From the NCBI RefSeq assembly GCF_003946165.1, contig NZ_RHOI01000012.1:1-64000 (forward strand): a DNA stretch of 64,000 bases, given 5' to 3'. The DNA is from Lacticaseibacillus baoqingensis (GTDB taxonomy: Bacteria > Bacillota > Bacilli > Lactobacillales > Lactobacillaceae). Position numbers and translations under genes: made by a program. Positions 1-11,336 of the stretch are shown piece after piece (the first letter of the stretch is position 1; every line of letters begins with the position of its first letter). The notes beneath the pieces were generated by a model. It saw nothing but the letters and a program-made list of their open reading frames with translations, did not search any database and had not been told where the DNA came from.

Positions 1-57
<57 letters not shown>

Positions 58-200
58 TGAGTTATTTGAATAGCTCGATTTGTTGTTACTAGCGAATTGA
101 CTTCGCAATGTTTAATTCTTTTCACTTAAGAAAAGCCCTATCACATAACGAAACTTTGTTCAGTTTTCAAAGGACTACCTTGTCAAAAGACAACTTAGAT

Positions 201-229
201 ATCTTATCATCATCACAACTATCTGTCAA
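201..229 (-). promoter_or_regulatory. rrn promoter P2
   Basis: On the minus strand a perfect TTGACA (224-229) and TAAGAT (201-206) with a 17-bp spacer, about 90 bp downstream of P1. The transcript would start near 194 and read through a leader containing a TTGAAAACTGAACAAAG stretch typical of lactobacillus rrn leaders. Confidence 0.85.
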
Positions 230-289
230 TCAGAATTTGAAATATCTTTTACGTTAGAAAACGTTGTCGCTGTCTCAACGACGTTCTTT

Positions 290-318
290 ATAATATCAGC
301 CAAGCCGCGGTGCGTCAA
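290..318 (-). promoter_or_regulatory. rrn promoter P1
   Basis: On the minus strand TTGACG (313-318) and TATTAT (290-295) are separated by exactly 17 bp, reading toward the 16S gene. This is the upstream member of a tandem pair, the usual arrangement for rrn operons. Confidence 0.8.
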
Positions 319-436
319 CATTTTTCGGAATTTTTTTGCATAAACGAACGCTTCTTTTTTCATGTCCTAAAAGTGTTTGGAAATTACCGAAAAACTACCA
401 ACAAACGGTGTGTGTCATTCGGTGCTTTTTCCAAAC

Positions 437-462
437 AAAAAGCCCACATCACTGTGGACTTT
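437..462 (-). terminator. lysS terminator
   Basis: Hairpin AGTCCACA-GTGA-TGTGGGCT followed by TTTTTG on the minus strand, 15 bp past the lysS stop. It separates the ftsH-to-lysS cluster from the rrn promoters. Confidence 0.85.
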
Positions 463-476
463 CAATTTTGATTTCA

Positions 477-1991
<1,515 letters not shown>

Positions 1992-2036
1992 TCATTTTGA
2001 TAGTGCCCTTATTTTCAGTAAATTGCAATGCCAAAC

Positions 2037-3047
2037 TTACCGCGTATGCGCAGTCGCCATGCGGGCTTCTGTTTCTGCCACGAACTGATCAAAGATCGCA
2101 TCCACTTCTGCTTCTGTATCCACAGAATTAACGGCATTTTTAGTCCGCGCCGAACGGGGGATCCCTTTAAGGTAATAGGCCGCCAACTGCCGAAACTCGG
2201 GCACACCGACTTTTTCGCCTTTTAAGGCCACTAGGCGATGCAATTGCAGCTTAGCCGTGGCCACTTTTTCCCGCGGTGTCGGTTCAGGGATCAACTGACC
2301 GCTGCGCAAGTATTCTTCAACTTGGGTCAACAGCCACGGATTGCCTAAAACGCCGCGCCCGATCATCACGGCATCCGCACCGACTTCATCGAGCATTCGC
2401 TTGGCATCTTGCGGCGTCTTTACATCACCATTGCCCATGAACGGAATCGTCAAGTGTTGCCGGACTTCCTTGAGGATGTTCCAATCCGCATGCCCGGAAT
2501 ACCCTTGTTTGCGCGTCCGGCCATGCATGGCCAAAGCTGCCGCACCGGCACGCTGAGCTGCCATGGCATTTTCAACGGCGTAGACATGATCTTCATCCCA
2601 ACCAGTACGCATTTTAACGGTTACCGGTTTATCGACGGCAGCCACCACCGCAGCCACCATTTCATAAACCTTATTCGGGTCGAGCAGCCAATGCGCACCG
2701 GCGTCAGTCTTGGTGACTTTTGGTACTGGGCAACCCATATTGATATCAATGATGTCTGCCGCCGTGTTTTCAGCGACGAACTTCGCAGCATTGACTAAAG
2801 TTTCTTTAGTGCCGCCAAAAATCTGGATGGACACGGGATGTTCTCGCGGATCCACAAACATCATTTTCAATGTCTTCTTGTTGCCGTACATAATGCCGCG
2901 ATCAGAGATCATCTCACACACGACCAGCCCTGCACCAAATTCTTTGGCAGTCACGCGAAAACTGGCATTGGTGATCCCAGCCATTGGCGCCACGACGATA
3001 CGATTAGGGATCGTGACGTTACCGATCTGCCATTGTTGTTCTGTCAT
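2037..3047 (-). CDS. dusB: tRNA-dihydrouridine synthase DusB
   Basis: FMN- and NADPH-dependent reduction of uridines in the D-loop of tRNA. The 336-residue TIM-barrel protein begins with the IPNRIVVAPMAGITN flavin-binding segment. It contains the catalytic cysteine in NMGCPVPKV and the phosphate-binding stretch GADAVMIGRG near residue 225. Its ATG overlaps the hslO stop by one base (TAATG), so the two genes are translationally coupled. AGGAGG precedes the start. Bacterial Dus subclass cannot be proven from the sequence alone, but dusB before lysS is the conserved Firmicutes arrangement. Confidence 0.93.
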   Translation of the reverse strand: MTEQQWQIGNVTIPNRIVVAPMAGITNASFRVTAKEFGAGLVVCEMISDRGIMYGNKKTLKMMFVDPREHPVSIQIFGGTKETLVNAAKFVAENTAADIIDINMGCPVPKVTKTDAGAHWLLDPNKVYEMVAAVVAAVDKPVTVKMRTGWDEDHVYAVENAMAAQRAGAAALAMHGRTRKQGYSGHADWNILKEVRQHLTIPFMGNGDVKTPQDAKRMLDEVGADAVMIGRGVLGNPWLLTQVEEYLRSGQLIPEPTPREKVATAKLQLHRLVALKGEKVGVPEFRQLAAYYLKGIPRSARTKNAVNSVDTEAEVDAIFDQFVAETEARMATAHTR

Positions 3048-3940
3048 TATGCTTCCTCCTGATCGCGTAATTTGATCAATTCTGCTTCACTATACTGATA
3101 TCGGGCCCCACAAAATTTGCAGACAGCTTCTGCACCATGGTCTTCATCGATCATGGCTTGCAGGTCTTTACGCGCTAAAGTGGCCAGCACTTTGGCAAAG
3201 TGGTCTTTTGAACATGTGCAAGCAAAGCGTAATGGCTTGGCAGCCAGCGGCTTGAACCCACTGTCACCCATTCCTAACACCCGCTTGGCGATCGCGGTCG
3301 CATCCATACCGGCTTTTAACATTTCTGACACCAGCGGTAATGTTTTGACATTGGTTTCCAATGCGGTGAGCGCAGCATCAGTGGCGCCTGGCAACGCTTG
3401 AACCATAAAACCGCCAGCATGGCCGATCGAATTATCCGCGTTGACAAACACGGATAAGCCAATGGCGGCCGGGATCTGCTCAGATTGCGCTAGATAATAG
3501 GCAAAATCTTCACCTAACTCGCCAGACACCAACGGCACCTGACCCGTGAACGGTTCACCGCCGCTCAAATACTTGGTCACTGCCAATAGTCCTTTTTTCC
3601 CAACAGCGCGCGCCACATCCAGCTTACCTACCAAGTTCAAGGGTAAATTCACATGCGGTTCTTGGATATACCCGCGCACTGTCCCCACTGCGGTACCATC
3701 AACCACGATCGCGCCGACTGGGCCATCGCCTTTGATGCGTACCGTCAATAGATCGTCAGCATTTTTCAAGCCAGCCGTTGCCAACAGACTTGCTGCCACC
3801 AATGTGCGCCCTAAAGCCGCACTGGCAGCACTATAAGTGTCGTGGCGGCGCTGCGCCTCAGCGACGGTCGCCGTTGCATCGACGGCAAAAACACGGAAAA
3901 AACCGTCCGCGCTGACCCCAGTAATCATCTCATCGGCCAT
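3047..3940 (-). CDS. hslO: redox-regulated chaperone Hsp33
   Basis: Holdase chaperone activated by oxidation in the cytoplasm. The 297-residue protein has the C-terminal zinc-thiol switch: CTC near residue 237 and CKFC about 30 residues later, the CxC...CxxC pattern of the family. A longer reading starts 18 codons upstream, but MADEMITGVS has AAAGGAAG at proper distance and fits family length, so that ATG was chosen. It is followed directly by dusB and preceded by ftsH, as in many Firmicutes. Confidence 0.94.
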   Translation of the reverse strand: MADEMITGVSADGFFRVFAVDATATVAEAQRRHDTYSAASAALGRTLVAASLLATAGLKNADDLLTVRIKGDGPVGAIVVDGTAVGTVRGYIQEPHVNLPLNLVGKLDVARAVGKKGLLAVTKYLSGGEPFTGQVPLVSGELGEDFAYYLAQSEQIPAAIGLSVFVNADNSIGHAGGFMVQALPGATDAALTALETNVKTLPLVSEMLKAGMDATAIAKRVLGMGDSGFKPLAAKPLRFACTCSKDHFAKVLATLARKDLQAMIDEDHGAEAVCKFCGARYQYSEAELIKLRDQEEA

Positions 3941-4045
3941 TATTCGTCTTCCTTTCGCTTGATGCCGCAATTTAATTCGTTGCGTAAACGCCAACTATCA
4001 TAACAGAAACCCTAATTTTGCGCAAAAGCGCCCCGGTGCGCGGAT

Positions 4046-4103
4046 AAAAACCAACGGCTCTGCCTGGCCACCGCAATAGGTGGTTAGACAGAGCCATTGG
4101 TTT
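4046..4103 (-). terminator. ftsH terminator
   Basis: A long imperfect hairpin reads on the minus strand as AACCAATGGCTCTG against CAGAGCCGTTGGTT, with an inner ACCACC/GGTGGC stem, and ends in TTTTTATC. It lies between ftsH and hslO and implies hslO-dusB-lysS may also have their own promoter. Confidence 0.75.
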
Positions 4104-4179
4104 ATTCTAGCGCTGAGGCATTGATTGCTTCATCACGTGCCATCCCGCAATGCAGGATACTCAGCTGCAATTGATTCAA

Positions 4180-6300
4180 CTAATCTTGGTCGTCTGGATG
4201 ATCATCATCCGCAGAATCCGGCTCATGATCATCCGGTTTGGCGGTGGTGTCATCGTCAGCTGCACTTGGCGTCGGCGTCAAAACAGTTTGATCGTCATCG
4301 CCAGACTTGCCTTCATCAGCTTGTTTTTCGGCGTCTTTTTGCTCGAGGGCCTTCTTAGATTCTTCGAAGGTCGCCGCCTTTTCGCTCGGGAATGCATCTG
4401 CATTCTTTTCAGGCATCTTGCCGGTATTGAAGATCGACAAGATCTCTTTTTCGTTCAAGGTTTCATGTTCGAGCAAGGCCAAAGCGATCGCCTTATGCTG
4501 TTCACGATGACTTTCAATGATCGCACGCGCTCTTTGATGCGCTTCATCAATGATATTGCGGACTTCTTCATCGATCGTCGCCGCAGTTTCAGGCGAATAC
4601 ATCACTTGACCATACGCATTCATCGCTGATTGTCCTTCTAAGGCAACCGTCCCCAGACGTTCCGACATCCCATATTGGGTGACCATTGAACGCGCCATTT
4701 GCGTTGCTTGTTCAAAGTCATTGGACGCGCCAGTTGCGATCACATGGAAAATGAGTTCTTCAGCAGTACGCCCGCCCATTAACCCGGTCAATTGTTCCAT
4801 CATGTCTTTTTTGGTCAACATGAACTGATCTTCTTTTGGCAAGGTGATCGCATAACCGCCGGCACGGCCACGCGGAATGATCGTTACTTTCCGCACGACG
4901 CGTGAATCGGACAAGACTAGCCCGATCACAGCATGCCCTGCTTCATGATATGCCACGATCTCGCGTTCTTTCTTAGAGATCACACGATCTTTCTTGGCTG
5001 GGCCCGCGATGACCCGATCCTCGGCTTCATCGATATCAGAAGCATCGATCTTCGTCTTCGAACGCCGCGCTGCCACTAAGGCCGCTTCGTTCAGTAAGTT
5101 TTCGAGATCAGCCCCGACAAAACCAGGGGTCGTCTTGGCTAATTCCTTCAAATCGACATCATCAGCCAATGGCTTATTCTTCGCGTGCACCTTCAAGATC
5201 GCTTCACGACCCTTAACGTCTGGTTGACCGACTAAGATCTTCCGGTCAAAACGACCAGGACGCAGCAAGGCAGGATCAAGGACATCCGAACGGTTCGTCG
5301 CCGCCATCACGATGACGCCTTCATTACCGGTAAACCCGTCCATTTCAACCAGCAATTGGTTCAAGGTCTGTTCACGTTCATCATGACCGCCGCCCATGCC
5401 ATTGCCACGCTGCCGGCCAACGGCATCGATTTCATCAATAAAGATGATCGCAGGCGCGTTTTTCTTGGCTTGCTCAAACAAGTCCCGGACACGAGAGGCC
5501 CCAACACCGACGAACATCTCGACGAAATCCGAACCGGAAATCGAGAAGAATGGGACCCCGGCTTCGCCAGCAACGGATTTAGCAAGCAACGTTTTACCAG
5601 TACCAGGAGGTCCTTCAAGCAGCACCCCAGCTGGGATACGCGCCCCTAAGCCGGAGAATTTACGCGGATCTTTCAAGAACTCGACGACTTCGACCAGTTC
5701 TTGTTTTTCTTCTTCAGCCCCGGCAACATCCGAGAAGCGGACCTTGTTGGCCTTCTTGTCGGCTTGTTTAGCCTTAGACTTGCCGAAATTCATCACCCGG
5801 CCATTGCCGCCGCCTTGACCCGCTTGGTTCATCATCATGTAGAAGAAAATCAAGATGACAACCATCGGCACGATCGTCAACAGCAATGAGATCCAAGTGC
5901 CAGATTGCGATTCCGTCAGCGTATTAGACTTGACGTCATTTTTCTCAGCGGCTTTTTGAATATCCGCGATCGTGGAATCACTATCTGGAATGTATGCAGT
6001 GAACTTCTTAGTCGTGCTTGGTGCCGCACTAAACAAGCTCCCTGCACCACTGGAGTCACCAGTGACCTTTTGTGCTTTGCGGTATTCGCCGCTTACCTTA
6101 TAGACCCCACCAGATGGTTGGATCTCAAAGGACTTCACTTCGTCTTTCTTCAGTTGGCTAATAAACTGACTGGTTTGCAACTCTTGTGTTGCACTTCCGC
6201 CACTATCATGCAGATAGTAGGAAAACCCAATCACCAACAGCACAAACAAGATCACATAAGTCAGCGTGCTGCTGAATAGCCCATTTGGCTTTTTATTCAT
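4180..6300 (-). CDS. ftsH: ATP-dependent zinc metalloprotease FtsH
   Basis: Membrane-anchored AAA+ protease that degrades misfolded membrane proteins and short-lived regulators. The 706-residue chain has an N-terminal membrane segment (about 10-28), an extracytoplasmic domain and a second membrane segment near 140-160. The AAA module follows with Walker A GPPGTGKT at residue 230 and Walker B IIFIDEID, then the zinc site HEAGH at 452-456. The C-terminal tail is acidic and rich in Asp. The start was set at MNKKPNG because GGAGGT lies 4 bases upstream; an ATG 18 bases earlier lacks such a site. It follows hpt, as in Bacillus. Confidence 0.97.
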   Translation of the reverse strand: MNKKPNGLFSSTLTYVILFVLLVIGFSYYLHDSGGSATQELQTSQFISQLKKDEVKSFEIQPSGGVYKVSGEYRKAQKVTGDSSGAGSLFSAAPSTTKKFTAYIPDSDSTIADIQKAAEKNDVKSNTLTESQSGTWISLLLTIVPMVVILIFFYMMMNQAGQGGGNGRVMNFGKSKAKQADKKANKVRFSDVAGAEEEKQELVEVVEFLKDPRKFSGLGARIPAGVLLEGPPGTGKTLLAKSVAGEAGVPFFSISGSDFVEMFVGVGASRVRDLFEQAKKNAPAIIFIDEIDAVGRQRGNGMGGGHDEREQTLNQLLVEMDGFTGNEGVIVMAATNRSDVLDPALLRPGRFDRKILVGQPDVKGREAILKVHAKNKPLADDVDLKELAKTTPGFVGADLENLLNEAALVAARRSKTKIDASDIDEAEDRVIAGPAKKDRVISKKEREIVAYHEAGHAVIGLVLSDSRVVRKVTIIPRGRAGGYAITLPKEDQFMLTKKDMMEQLTGLMGGRTAEELIFHVIATGASNDFEQATQMARSMVTQYGMSERLGTVALEGQSAMNAYGQVMYSPETAATIDEEVRNIIDEAHQRARAIIESHREQHKAIALALLEHETLNEKEILSIFNTGKMPEKNADAFPSEKAATFEESKKALEQKDAEKQADEGKSGDDDQTVLTPTPSAADDDTTAKPDDHEPDSADDDHPDDQD

Positions 6301-6359
6301 AGATACCTCCAGCGACAATATGCATAGATTCTTGGGGCTTTAGTAGTTATGATACTACA

Positions 6360-6908
6360 TCAGCCCTCATCATGGGCATAAACTTCAGGTTTTAAGACCC
6401 CAATATAAGGTAAATTACGGTAGCGCTCTGCATAATCCAACCCGTAACCAACAACAAACTCATTTGGTACCGTCGTCCCTACATAATCTGCATGGACGTC
6501 TGCGATGCGGCGTTCAGGTTTATCCATCAAAGTGCAGATCTTGACCGAATTCGCCTGGCGTGTCTTGAATAGCGCCATCAAATAATGCAATGTGCGTCCG
6601 GTATCAACAATATCTTCTACGATCAAGACATCCCGGTGCGCGACGCTGGCATCAAGGTCTTTTAAGATCTTAACTTCACCACTCGACTCGGTTTCATTGC
6701 CATAACTGGAAACGTCCATGAAATCGATCTCCAAGTAATCGTCAACTTCCCGCACCAAGTCGGTCATGAACATGATCGCGCCTTTTAAAATACAAATCAC
6801 CAGCGGATTTTTACCCGCATAATCGCGGCGGAGCTCTGCGGCCAAGCGCGTCGTGATGTCATGTATATCTTGTTGTGAATACAAGACCTTTAAGATATCG
6901 TTTTCCAT
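6360..6908 (-). CDS. hpt: hypoxanthine phosphoribosyltransferase
   Basis: Purine salvage: transfers phosphoribose from PRPP to hypoxanthine or guanine. The 182-residue protein carries the PRPP-binding motif [14 protein letters not shown] and a C-terminal [13 protein letters not shown] segment typical of the family. The start MENDILKV was chosen for its GTGAGGA site; an ATG 18 bases upstream overlaps the tilS stop (ATGA) but has no ribosome-binding site. Gene order tilS-hpt-ftsH is conserved across Firmicutes. Confidence 0.95.
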   Translation of the reverse strand: MENDILKVLYSQQDIHDITTRLAAELRRDYAGKNPLVICILKGAIMFMTDLVREVDDYLEIDFMDVSSYGNETESSGEVKILKDLDASVAHRDVLIVEDIVDTGRTLHYLMALFKTRQANSVKICTLMDKPERRIADVHADYVGTTVPNEFVVGYGLDYAERYRNLPYIGVLKPEVYAHDEG

Positions 6909-6922
6909 TATTGTCCTCACTA

Positions 6923-8239
6923 TCATCGAATCGGTGGTTGCAGTGCCAATACAGCTTGCATTATATCAGTTCGCTGTTCGTGAAACAATTCATGTCCCGG
7001 CATTCCTTGGACCCAAAAAATGGTTTGACCGCAGGCTGCCACCAGCGTTTGGGCCCGTTGTGCTTGCGGCACCTTATGATCGATCAACCAGCGTCGCAAA
7101 AGCTTGTGATGACCATCAGCCAAGCACACGCGATCGCCTGGCTGCCGCAGCCGCAGCATGATGGCAGCATCGGGAACCAATGCCCATTGCGCCGCCAGGG
7201 GCGGCTTTTGGGCAAACACACCGATCTGCGTCCCATTTGGCAGGGCCTGCCACGTCCCTAAGCGCAACCGCACCGGGGTGATGGCTTTTGCGCTCGGCGC
7301 CTGACTGCCATGCGCTTGCCATTGCAGCGTATGATAGTTCACGATCAATTGCCCGCCAGCAACACTGAAAACTTTATGGCCTGCCCCAGTTTGCCAAGCG
7401 GCCAGCAGCGCATCCACGACCGCAGCTGTTGCTTGCACTTGCCATTGCGTCAAGATCGTTTCCAGCACCAAGCGCTGTACCGTTTGCGGCTGTGCCGCAA
7501 TCGCTGACCAATGTGCTTGAGTGCCTGTGACGCAGGCTGCAACCAATTGTGCCAATGCCGGCTGCGCTAAACTAAGCAGTCCTTGCAAGCCTTGACTGAA
7601 GCGTGCGGTATGCGCCAACACCTGTGGATTCAATGTTTTCAACACCGGTGTCACTTGCTGGCGAATGCGATTGCGGCTCATGGCCATGTCTTGGTTCGTG
7701 GCGTCTTCGGCAAACGGGATCTGGTGTTGCTGGGCATAAGCATATAACGTTTTTTTGCTGATACCCAGCAACGGCCGCAACACCTGCAAGTCAGCTTGCG
7801 GCCGCTGGGCGGTCATTCCGGCCATTTTCATCACATTGCCAGAGCGAGCCAGCTGCCACAAAATGGTTTCTAACTGATCATCGGCATGATGCGCCACCAC
7901 TAAGTATGCGGCATGATGCAAATGCGCGGCTTTAACGAGAAAGTCATAGCGCGCCGTACGGGCAGCCGCTTCGATCCCGCTTTGCGGATGGGCTGCTTGC
8001 GGCCATTGGCCTAAGACACTGACCGCCCCTAAGCGGGTGGCATAATCTGCAACGAGCTGTGCTTCGGCCGCACTTTGCGGCCGCAATTGATGATCAAATT
8101 GCGCCGCGATCACCGGATGTGTCGTTTGGGCTAACAATGTCAACAACACCATTGAATCCACGCCACCGGAAACCCCAATGACTAACGGTGCTTGTGGGGG
8201 TAATGCAAAAGGTGCCAGCAACGCTTCACCAGATAACAT
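6923..8239 (-). CDS. tilS: tRNA(Ile)-lysidine synthetase
   Basis: Modifies C34 of the CAU-anticodon tRNA-Ile to lysidine so that it reads AUA. The 438-residue protein begins with the PP-loop signature [14 protein letters not shown] and has the HHADDQLET motif near residue 125, then the C-terminal TilS domains with LRQPGDRV. The ORF is open further upstream, but GAGGAAA lies 4 bases before the ATG of MLSGEALL, so that start was used. The gene is unusually GC- and Ala/Gln-rich for the cluster. It is followed closely by hpt. Confidence 0.94.
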   Translation of the reverse strand: MLSGEALLAPFALPPQAPLVIGVSGGVDSMVLLTLLAQTTHPVIAAQFDHQLRPQSAAEAQLVADYATRLGAVSVLGQWPQAAHPQSGIEAAARTARYDFLVKAAHLHHAAYLVVAHHADDQLETILWQLARSGNVMKMAGMTAQRPQADLQVLRPLLGISKKTLYAYAQQHQIPFAEDATNQDMAMSRNRIRQQVTPVLKTLNPQVLAHTARFSQGLQGLLSLAQPALAQLVAACVTGTQAHWSAIAAQPQTVQRLVLETILTQWQVQATAAVVDALLAAWQTGAGHKVFSVAGGQLIVNYHTLQWQAHGSQAPSAKAITPVRLRLGTWQALPNGTQIGVFAQKPPLAAQWALVPDAAIMLRLRQPGDRVCLADGHHKLLRRWLIDHKVPQAQRAQTLVAACGQTIFWVQGMPGHELFHEQRTDIMQAVLALQPPIR

Positions 8240-8380
8240 GAGTTTCCTCGCTTTCGTGACGTGAATTAACTCTACCATCCCCACCAGCGCTTGGCGTGGG
8301 ACTAAAGTCTGAATTATGACGTCTTGTCGTCTTGTTGACCTATTTTAACCAAGTTGATTTATCGCGGCTTTCCCGGCCAA

Positions 8381-8439
8381 CCGGCACACACAAATGCCGG
8401 TGTCCAACGATCCTCAAACGGATCGTCAAACACCGGCAT
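8381..8439. repeat. nested inverted repeats between the S1-domain gene and tilS
   Basis: ATGCCGGTGT (8394-8403) pairs with ACACCGGCAT (8430-8439). Inside it ACGATCC pairs with GGATCGT. A competing hairpin pairs CCGGCA (8381-8386) with TGCCGG (8395-8400). There is no T-run on either side, so this is not a standard terminator. The intergenic stretch 8240-8487 holds nothing else I can support. Confidence 0.6.
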
Positions 8440-8487
8440 GATTGCGGCTAAGCGAAGCACTGCGCCCACTTGATATGGTGACGCTGA

Positions 8488-8970
8488 TCAGCTCCGCCGA
8501 CCGCCACGGCCCCCGCGCTTGCCTTCGGTATTGCGCCGCAGGCTGCTCAACCGATCTTCGCTTTCTTTCAAAAAGCCTGACATCATTGAATCAAAGTCGC
8601 TTTTATCAGCCGGCTGTTTGTGACTGGTTGCATGTGCGACCGGCCGACTATTGCTGTGATTGTTATCATGGTGCGGCTTTTGAAAATGCGGTTGCGCAGG
8701 CCCACCATGTCCGTGTTGCGCATGTTCTCCTTGCGGTTGATCTTGAGCTTTGCGGATCGATAAGCCGATCTTACCATCTTTGATCTGCATGACCTTGACC
8801 GTCACGGTGTCTCCCACACTCAAGACATCATGAATATCTTTAACATAGCTGTCTGATATTTCACTAATATGCACCAATCCGGTCTTGCTTTCTCCCAGAT
8901 CAACAAAGGCGCCAAAATTCGTGATTCCGGTGACCTTGCCAGAAACCTTCGCGCCAACTTCAACTGCCAT
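8488..8970 (-). CDS. S1 RNA-binding domain protein (YabR-like)
   Basis: Small RNA-binding protein of 160 residues. Residues 1-75 form a clear S1 domain (GAKVSGKVTGITNFGAFV, then HISEISDSYV and GDTVTVKVM). The rest is a low-complexity His/Gln/Asn-rich linker and a basic Arg/Gly-rich tail (GGRGGRRS), which could add nonspecific RNA contact. The start MAVEVGAKV follows AGGAGG. Its place between divIC and tilS matches B. subtilis yabR. Its cellular role is not established; the S1 domain is certain. Confidence 0.88.
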   Translation of the reverse strand: MAVEVGAKVSGKVTGITNFGAFVDLGESKTGLVHISEISDSYVKDIHDVLSVGDTVTVKVMQIKDGKIGLSIRKAQDQPQGEHAQHGHGGPAQPHFQKPHHDNNHSNSRPVAHATSHKQPADKSDFDSMMSGFLKESEDRLSSLRRNTEGKRGGRGGRRS

Positions 8971-9043
8971 ATAAAAAGTAGTCCTCCTACGTAAAATTGT
9001 GTCTCTTAGTATACCATGCAAGCTCCCAACTGCAAGCGCGCGC

Positions 9044-9418
9044 TTAGTTGCTCGGCGTTGGCGTCGTCAGCTTAGAAGCAGTTCCTGGCAACTCAAAGAT
9101 CACCTCACCAGATTTTGAAACCAAATACTTTTGCCGCACAAGCTTAGCTAAATAATCTGAATCACGCAATTGATCAACTTGGATCTTCAAATCACTCTTT
9201 TTCGCTTTGACTTGGCGTAATTCCGTGCGCGCAGTCGCTACTGACTGGTCGCTTTTACCAATTGCGGCATGGACCCGATACAGCTGCCAACCACCGATGA
9301 TCAAGATCACCGCTAATAAACCCAACAGCCAGTGTAAACGCCGGCGATGAAGTGGATTCATTTGTGGCTTGCTTAAGCGCATTGCTTTAAAGTCACGTTT
9401 GCTTTTTGACTGCTGCAT
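9044..9418 (-). CDS. divIC: septum formation initiator, DivIC/FtsB family
   Basis: Bitopic division protein of 124 residues. A basic cytoplasmic N-terminus is followed by one membrane segment (LLGLLAVILIIGGWQLY, about residues 28-45). Then comes an extracytoplasmic coiled coil (TARTELRQVKAKKSDLKIQ) and a short C-terminal domain. This is the DivIC/FtsB layout; these proteins partner FtsL and DivIB at the septum. The start follows AAAGGTGGG. Its position between rqcP and the S1-domain gene supports DivIC. Confidence 0.9.
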   Translation of the reverse strand: MQQSKSKRDFKAMRLSKPQMNPLHRRRLHWLLGLLAVILIIGGWQLYRVHAAIGKSDQSVATARTELRQVKAKKSDLKIQVDQLRDSDYLAKLVRQKYLVSKSGEVIFELPGTASKLTTPTPSN

Positions 9419-9484
9419 CGTTTTCCCACCTTTCGTCATTACTCTTCAGTATACCAAAGTATCCGCTTACGGGTGTAGCTTGTT

Positions 9485-9748
9485 TTAGTAATTTTCCTTG
9501 TAAGTCTCGCTGACCACACGATACATTTCACCAGCGTCTTGTTTCTTGGTCGACTCGACCAAAGCATCAACTTTCACGGTCAGGGTTTTGTTACCAAATG
9601 CGATCACTAAAATATCGCCCACACTGACATCGCTGCTCGACTTAGCGAGCTTATCGTTGATGGTGATCCGCCCTTTGTCGGCGATCTCCTTGGCGACTGA
9701 CCGCCGTTTGATGATTCGAGAAACTTTAAGAAACTTGTCTAAACGCAT
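9485..9748 (-). CDS. rqcP: S4-domain RNA-binding protein RqcP
   Basis: An 87-residue protein made almost wholly of an S4 domain ([16 protein letters not shown], then DKGRITIN). It corresponds to YabO/RqcP, which works with RqcH in ribosome-associated quality control, stabilising tRNA on obstructed 50S subunits during alanine tailing. The start MRLDKF was chosen for AAGGAGGAAGAT just upstream. It sits between the flippase gene and divIC as in other Firmicutes. Confidence 0.92.
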   Translation of the reverse strand: MRLDKFLKVSRIIKRRSVAKEIADKGRITINDKLAKSSSDVSVGDILVIAFGNKTLTVKVDALVESTKKQDAGEMYRVVSETYKENY

Positions 9749-9766
9749 ATCTTCCTCCTTGGTCAC

Positions 9767-11335
9767 TTAAGACCGTGCCTGGATGGCTTTCAAAAATCGT
9801 CGGCCCAATGGCAATGCCAAGACCTCACGAATGGTAAATAACCGCAGCTTAGTCGCGGCTGTGATAAACAACCCAACGCCGAACACGACTCCGGCAGCGG
9901 CTTGACCAACAGCTGTCAAGCGGCTGTCAAGCGGCAACAGCAATTCGCTGCCAAACACCCCAGCAACCATGATCACAGTCGTTAAGCCCAGCTTCGATAA
10001 AAAATACCTCTGATTCAATTCACGCCGGATCATTACTGGTACTTGCAGCGCCAATAACAAGGTGATCACGCCCAATGCCAAGATCGTACTGGCACTAGCC
10101 CCTGCCGTGCCATATTGCGCAGTCAGCCATTGGTTCGTGGCCAACTTGACGACAAAGCCGACCACTAACGACCAAGTCATTTTGCGATAACGATCCAGGC
10201 TTTGCAAGATCGCATTGTAAGCATTGATCATCGCAACAAAAACGATACTTAACACATTCACCTGCAACGCAAACTGCCCAGCGACATCGCCGAACAAGAG
10301 CCAATTGACTGCCGGCATCAAGACGATCAGTCCAGCGCTCGCCGCTGCGGCAAAGGCTAAATTGAAGCGCAACAGCTGCCCGGCGGTTTGCACAAAACGC
10401 CGATCTTGGTGGCGTGCATAGGCAGTCGTCAAACTGGGCAATAATGTTGCTGACAATGACGTGGCCACGACTAACCCCAACTGCACAAGCGGCTGACCCC
10501 GATCATAGATCCCTTTGAGCTGTTTGGCGGCCACCATTTCCACCCCGCTGGCAGTAAGCCCGCGCGTTACGGTAAAGCTGTCGATCAACTGCAAGACGAT
10601 CAACAATGCTGCAAACAAGGCGATCGACCCGCCTTCACGTACAAAACGCCCTAATAAGCGCTGATACGCGGCCAGGCCGGGAAATGTAAAACGCAGCTGG
10701 CGGAAGCGGCGCTGATATGCCGGCCACAAGGTCAACGTGGCCGCGATCCCGCCAAAAAATGCCCCACTCATGGCAATGGCGCCCATTTGATAGACACTCC
10801 AATGGGCTTTAGTCGCAAAATAAGCTGCCAACAAGATCACCGCTACCCGCACCAGTTGTTCAACAACTTGGCTGACTGCGGTTTTGCTCATATCAAAGGT
10901 CCCTTGAAAATACCCGCGACCCGTCGCTAAGATCGGCATCGTCAAGAACATAAAAGCAACGGTTTGAATCAAGCTTGTCAATTCTGGATCTGCCATCAAA
11001 GTCGCTAATGGTCGGGCAAACACACTCAAGCCGATAAACATCGCCCAAGACAGCCAAGTGAGTAACACCAATGCCTGATGGGCGATCTCCGCTTGAGCAT
11101 TGGGCACGCGTGCTTCTGCCACCAGCTTCGAAATAAACACGGGAAACCCAGATAGCGCGAAGGTCATTCCGATGCCATAAATAGGGTAAACTTGCTGATA
11201 AACGTAAAACCCTGTGTCGCCAACTAAGTTTTGAAAAGGAACGCGGTACACCGCACTCAAGACTTTGGCGATCAAAGCCGCCAAACTCAGCGTCCACGCC
11301 CCTTTCATCAAGTGCTTCATTTGCGGATTTTGCAT
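9767..11335 (-). CDS. MOP-superfamily polysaccharide/lipid flippase (SpoVB/YabM-like)
   Basis: Polytopic membrane protein of 522 residues with about 14 hydrophobic segments and no soluble domain, in the MviN/SpoVB/Wzx family. Such proteins flip lipid-linked sugars across the membrane; in Gram-positives members serve peptidoglycan or polysaccharide precursors. The N-terminus MKGAWTLSLAALIAKVLSAV is family-typical. The start lies 1 bp after the mfd stop, with GAGGT inside the mfd end, so expression is coupled to mfd. Substrate cannot be told from sequence. Confidence 0.85.
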   Translation of the reverse strand: MQNPQMKHLMKGAWTLSLAALIAKVLSAVYRVPFQNLVGDTGFYVYQQVYPIYGIGMTFALSGFPVFISKLVAEARVPNAQAEIAHQALVLLTWLSWAMFIGLSVFARPLATLMADPELTSLIQTVAFMFLTMPILATGRGYFQGTFDMSKTAVSQVVEQLVRVAVILLAAYFATKAHWSVYQMGAIAMSGAFFGGIAATLTLWPAYQRRFRQLRFTFPGLAAYQRLLGRFVREGGSIALFAALLIVLQLIDSFTVTRGLTASGVEMVAAKQLKGIYDRGQPLVQLGLVVATSLSATLLPSLTTAYARHQDRRFVQTAGQLLRFNLAFAAAASAGLIVLMPAVNWLLFGDVAGQFALQVNVLSIVFVAMINAYNAILQSLDRYRKMTWSLVVGFVVKLATNQWLTAQYGTAGASASTILALGVITLLLALQVPVMIRRELNQRYFLSKLGLTTVIMVAGVFGSELLLPLDSRLTAVGQAAAGVVFGVGLFITAATKLRLFTIREVLALPLGRRFLKAIQARS

Positions 11336-11336
11336 A

